Source of the DNA: Flavobacterium fontis
GTDB taxonomy: Bacteria; Bacteroidota; Bacteroidia; Flavobacteriales; Flavobacteriaceae
Assembly: GCF_900129405.1 (NCBI RefSeq)
Contig: NZ_FQVQ01000013.1
Coordinates: forward strand, 1 to 64,000
Reading direction: 5' to 3'
Length of the DNA stretch: 64,000 bases
This document shows positions 61,672 through 64,000 of this stretch, in pieces. The notes below the pieces were generated by a model. It saw only the letters and a list, made by a program, of their open reading frames with translations, was not told the origin of the DNA and ran no database searches. The translations under genes were made by a program, and so were the position numbers. The first letter of the stretch is position 1. Every line of letters begins with the position of its first letter.

Positions 61672-62565
61672 ATGCAAGCGATTTCGCAAAAACTTGAGTT
61701 ACATGACACCATTGCTGTGACCCTCCGTCGGGAAGACCTCCTCTTTCCAGAGATTTCGGGAAATAAGTGGCGAAAACTCAAATACAATATCCAACACATT
61801 CTCCAAGAGGGTTATGAAGGGGTGCTAACATTTGGTGGCGCTCATTCCAATCATATCGCTGCTACCGCCTATGCGGCCAAAGCGTCCGGATTTAAAGCGA
61901 TAGGTGTAATCCGAGGGGATGAACTTCAACAAACCACTTCGTGGAGTCCTACACTCCAATCGGCTCAGCAATGGGGCATGACGTTCAAATTTTTATCGCG
62001 AACGTCTTTTCGTGATTTAAAATCTGATGAAAGGTATTGGAGGGATCGTTATCCCAATTATTTTATCTTACCCGAAGGAGGAACCAGCGCTTTAGCGGTT
62101 AAGGGATGCGCCGAAATGCTTATGCCCGAAGACCAAATTTTCACGCATGTCGTATGTGCTGTGGGTACAGGAGGTACGCTTGCGGGATTGAGTGAAGGGG
62201 CTTTTTCACATCAAAAAATTTTAGGATTTCCTGCATTAATTGGGGATTTTTTAAGAGAAGATATTCGTAATTTTGCAAAAAAGGGAAATTGGGAGTTGAT
62301 TCAAGGCTATACCTTTGGAGGGTATGCCAAAACAAGTCCCGAATTAATTCGTTTTATCAATCAATTTTATCAAAACCATCAGGTGCCGTTGGATCCGATT
62401 TACACGGGTAAAATGATGTATGGTTTGGTTGATTTATTGGCAAACGATTTTTTTCCTAAATCAGCAAACATACTGGCCATTCACACTGGAGGGTTACAAG
62501 GTATTCCCGCGATGAATGAAAGGCTCAAGAAAAAAAATCAAGTTACGCTTCAAATTCATGTATAA
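61672..62565 (+). CDS. 1-aminocyclopropane-1-carboxylate deaminase / D-cysteine desulfhydrase family protein
   Basis: PLP-dependent fold-type II enzyme (297 residues). The PLP lysine is in PEISGNKWRKLKYNIQ; the substrate/phosphate loop is FGGAHSNHIAATAYAAK; VCAVGTGGTLAGLSEG binds the cofactor phosphate. Flavobacterial members are more likely D-cysteine desulfhydrases than true ACC deaminases, but the sequence alone does not decide. Its end overlaps the next start by 8 bases, so it forms an operon with the glucosaminidase gene and perhaps hemL. Confidence 0.88.
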   Translation: MQAISQKLELHDTIAVTLRREDLLFPEISGNKWRKLKYNIQHILQEGYEGVLTFGGAHSNHIAATAYAAKASGFKAIGVIRGDELQQTTSWSPTLQSAQQWGMTFKFLSRTSFRDLKSDERYWRDRYPNYFILPEGGTSALAVKGCAEMLMPEDQIFTHVVCAVGTGGTLAGLSEGAFSHQKILGFPALIGDFLREDIRNFAKKGNWELIQGYTFGGYAKTSPELIRFINQFYQNHQVPLDPIYTGKMMYGLVDLLANDFFPKSANILAIHTGGLQGIPAMNERLKKKNQVTLQIHV

Positions 62566-63478
62566 ATTCATCTGTATTTTGGTTGTGTTGTTGGTCTTTA
62601 CGGCCTGTGGTTCTTCACGTCCTGTCGTTCGAACGACCAAACCCATTGCGCAATCCACAAAAACTGATCCGCGCAAAACGAAGCGCCCTGTTGCGACTAC
62701 CACACCCACAACCCCTTCATCTACAAAACCGGTTCAAACCGCTCCAACACCTGTGGCTACCCCGCAAACAGATCAATCCAAAACCGAAGTGTTGGAAGCT
62801 ACTACTGCCGTAAAAGTTACCACTGCGATGGTGCTCGAATACATTGAAAAGTACAAAGATATCGCCAAAAAAGAAATGGTCGATTACGGTATTCCTGCAA
62901 GCATTACTTTGGGGCAAGGGATTTTAGAATCGGGGGCAGGAACGGGACCGCTCAGCGTTCAAGCCAACAACCATTTTGGAATCAAATGCCACAAAGAATG
63001 GAAAGGTCCCAGTGTAAGTTATGACGATGATGCAGTAGGCGAATGCTTCCGCAAATACAGCGATCCTTTTGAATCGTTTAAAGATCATTCGATTTTTCTC
63101 GTGACACGTGAACGCTATGCCAATTTATTTCGCTTGGATATTGCCGACTACAAAGGCTGGGCTAAAGGACTCAAAGCGGCAGGCTATGCTACCGATCCAG
63201 CCTATCCTACCAAACTAATCGGATTGATAGAGCGCTACCAATTGCAACGATTTGATGCCGAAGTATTAGGCACAAGTGCAACCCCAACTACCGTCAGTTC
63301 AAATCCATCGCTCTCCAACAAAGGTGAAGCTACTAACGCAAAACAACATGTGGTTGTTAAAGGAGATACCCTTTATTCCATTTCCAAGAAATATAGCATT
63401 CCTGTTGAGGTGTTACAATCAAAAAATAATCTAAAAGATACCGCATTAGCTATCGGTCAAATTTTACGCATAGAATAA
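62558..63478 (+). CDS. LysM-containing glucosaminidase lipoprotein
   Basis: Cell-wall hydrolase (306 residues): signal peptide with lipobox FTAC, a Thr/Pro-rich linker, a mannosyl-glycoprotein endo-beta-N-acetylglucosaminidase (GH73) domain with likely catalytic Glu in [16 protein letters not shown] and the downstream [12 protein letters not shown], and a C-terminal LysM ([27 protein letters not shown]). It likely cuts peptidoglycan from the outer membrane. ATG 62558 gives the lipoprotein signal; it overlaps the previous gene by 8 bases and ends 2 bases before hemL. Confidence 0.92.
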   Translation: MYKFICILVVLLVFTACGSSRPVVRTTKPIAQSTKTDPRKTKRPVATTTPTTPSSTKPVQTAPTPVATPQTDQSKTEVLEATTAVKVTTAMVLEYIEKYKDIAKKEMVDYGIPASITLGQGILESGAGTGPLSVQANNHFGIKCHKEWKGPSVSYDDDAVGECFRKYSDPFESFKDHSIFLVTRERYANLFRLDIADYKGWAKGLKAAGYATDPAYPTKLIGLIERYQLQRFDAEVLGTSATPTTVSSNPSLSNKGEATNAKQHVVVKGDTLYSISKKYSIPVEVLQSKNNLKDTALAIGQILRIE

Positions 63479-63480
63479 AA

Positions 63481-64000
63481 ATGATATACCAAAGAAGTAG
63501 TGCGCTGTTTGCAGCCGCTGAAAAAGTAATCCCGGGAGGAGTAAATTCCCCAGTACGCGCTTTCAAAGGAGTAGGAGGCACACCGATTTTTGTTAAATCC
63601 GCCAAAGGTGCTTATTTGTATGATGAAGACGGCCATCGTTTGATTGATTTTATCAATTCGTGGGGGCCGATGATTTTAGGACATGCTTATGAACCTGTGA
63701 TCACTGCCATTAAAGAACGTGCTGAAAAAGGAACCTCTTTTGGAATGCCGACCGAATTGGAAACTCAAATAGCGTCCTTAGCCATTGCTATGGTGCCCAA
63801 TATTGATAAAATTCGTTTTGTAAATTCAGGAACAGAAGCCTGTATGAGTGCCATTCGTTTAGCGCGTGGGTTTACAAAACGCGATAAGATTATCAAATTC
63901 GCAGGTTGTTATCATGGCCATTCGGATTCATTTTTAATTCAAGCCGGTAGTGGTGCGAGTACATTTGGATCCCCCAACAGCCCCGGTGTTACGCAAGGAA
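63481..64000 (+). CDS. hemL: Glutamate-1-semialdehyde 2,1-aminomutase, 5' part
   Basis: The reading frame opens with [24 protein letters not shown] and continues to the window edge (173 codons). [59 protein letters not shown] and [20 protein letters not shown] are signature blocks of HemL, the PLP aminomutase that makes 5-aminolevulinate. The catalytic lysine lies beyond the edge. It starts 2 bases after the glucosaminidase stop. Confidence 0.95.
   Translation, partial: MIYQRSSALFAAAEKVIPGGVNSPVRAFKGVGGTPIFVKSAKGAYLYDEDGHRLIDFINSWGPMILGHAYEPVITAIKERAEKGTSFGMPTELETQIASLAIAMVPNIDKIRFVNSGTEACMSAIRLARGFTKRDKIIKFAGCYHGHSDSFLIQAGSGASTFGSPNSPGVTQG

Overview
The window reads as chromosome of a member of the Flavobacteriaceae (Bacteroidota), probably Flavobacterium or a close relative. 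The evidence is the gldJ-porU-porV gene order of the type IX secretion system (T9SS) and gliding machinery, two large T9SS-exported proteins, Bacteroidota-type promoters (-7 box TAnnTTTG, sometimes with TTG about 19 bases upstream), few obvious Shine-Dalgarno sequences, and moderate to low G+C. No transposase, integrase, CRISPR array or phage gene was seen.

Layout. 1-95 is the 3' end of a 5S rRNA with its terminator. 421-3469 (minus) holds murF and gldJ; 3655-9270 (plus) holds porU, porV and cdd; 9452-12079 holds pdhA and a pyruvate dehydrogenase E2 with two lipoyl domains. 12150-14584 holds exbD and exbB facing folC. Two valine tRNA genes lie at 14655-14857. 14951-18187 (minus) is a run of an M23 peptidase, a MerR regulator, LemA and two TPM proteins. 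18462-22110 holds alaS and a GSCFA protein. 22193-30559 holds three secreted proteins of unknown role, a small membrane protein, two paralogous TPR histidine kinases and a LuxR-type response regulator. A rhodanese follows on the minus strand.

30994-48427 is a phenylacetyl-CoA catabolic locus: TetR, paaE, paaA, paaB, paaC, paaD, paaG, paaH, paaI, paaJ, paaZ, paaF and paaY. It runs directly into a branched-chain-type 2-oxoacid dehydrogenase E2, an aminotransferase and a fused E1. No phenylacetate-CoA ligase (paaK) is present. The end module could therefore supply phenylacetyl-CoA from phenylpyruvate, although it may simply degrade branched-chain amino acids. 48428-51152 is a repeat-rich, gene-poor island. 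51153-54928 holds small secreted proteins, hutU with a DUF5522 partner, and a small HExxH membrane protein. 54925-61626 holds two divergent T9SS cargo proteins. The window ends with an ACC deaminase/D-cysteine desulfhydrase homologue, a LysM glucosaminidase and the start of hemL.

Most notable signals: (i) an identical inverted repeat at the same distance from the -7 region of two promoters in the two-component locus; (ii) a TAAC-N4-GTTA palindrome at both the tetR and the paa promoter; (iii) many intergenic tandem arrays that differ in sequence but share a 7-base period, one of which forms the apparent start of paaH and two of which flank the E2-aminotransferase-E1 module in opposite orientation; (iv) a C-terminal DUF1569/DinB-like extension on PaaZ; (v) a triplicated 160-base imperfect palindrome.
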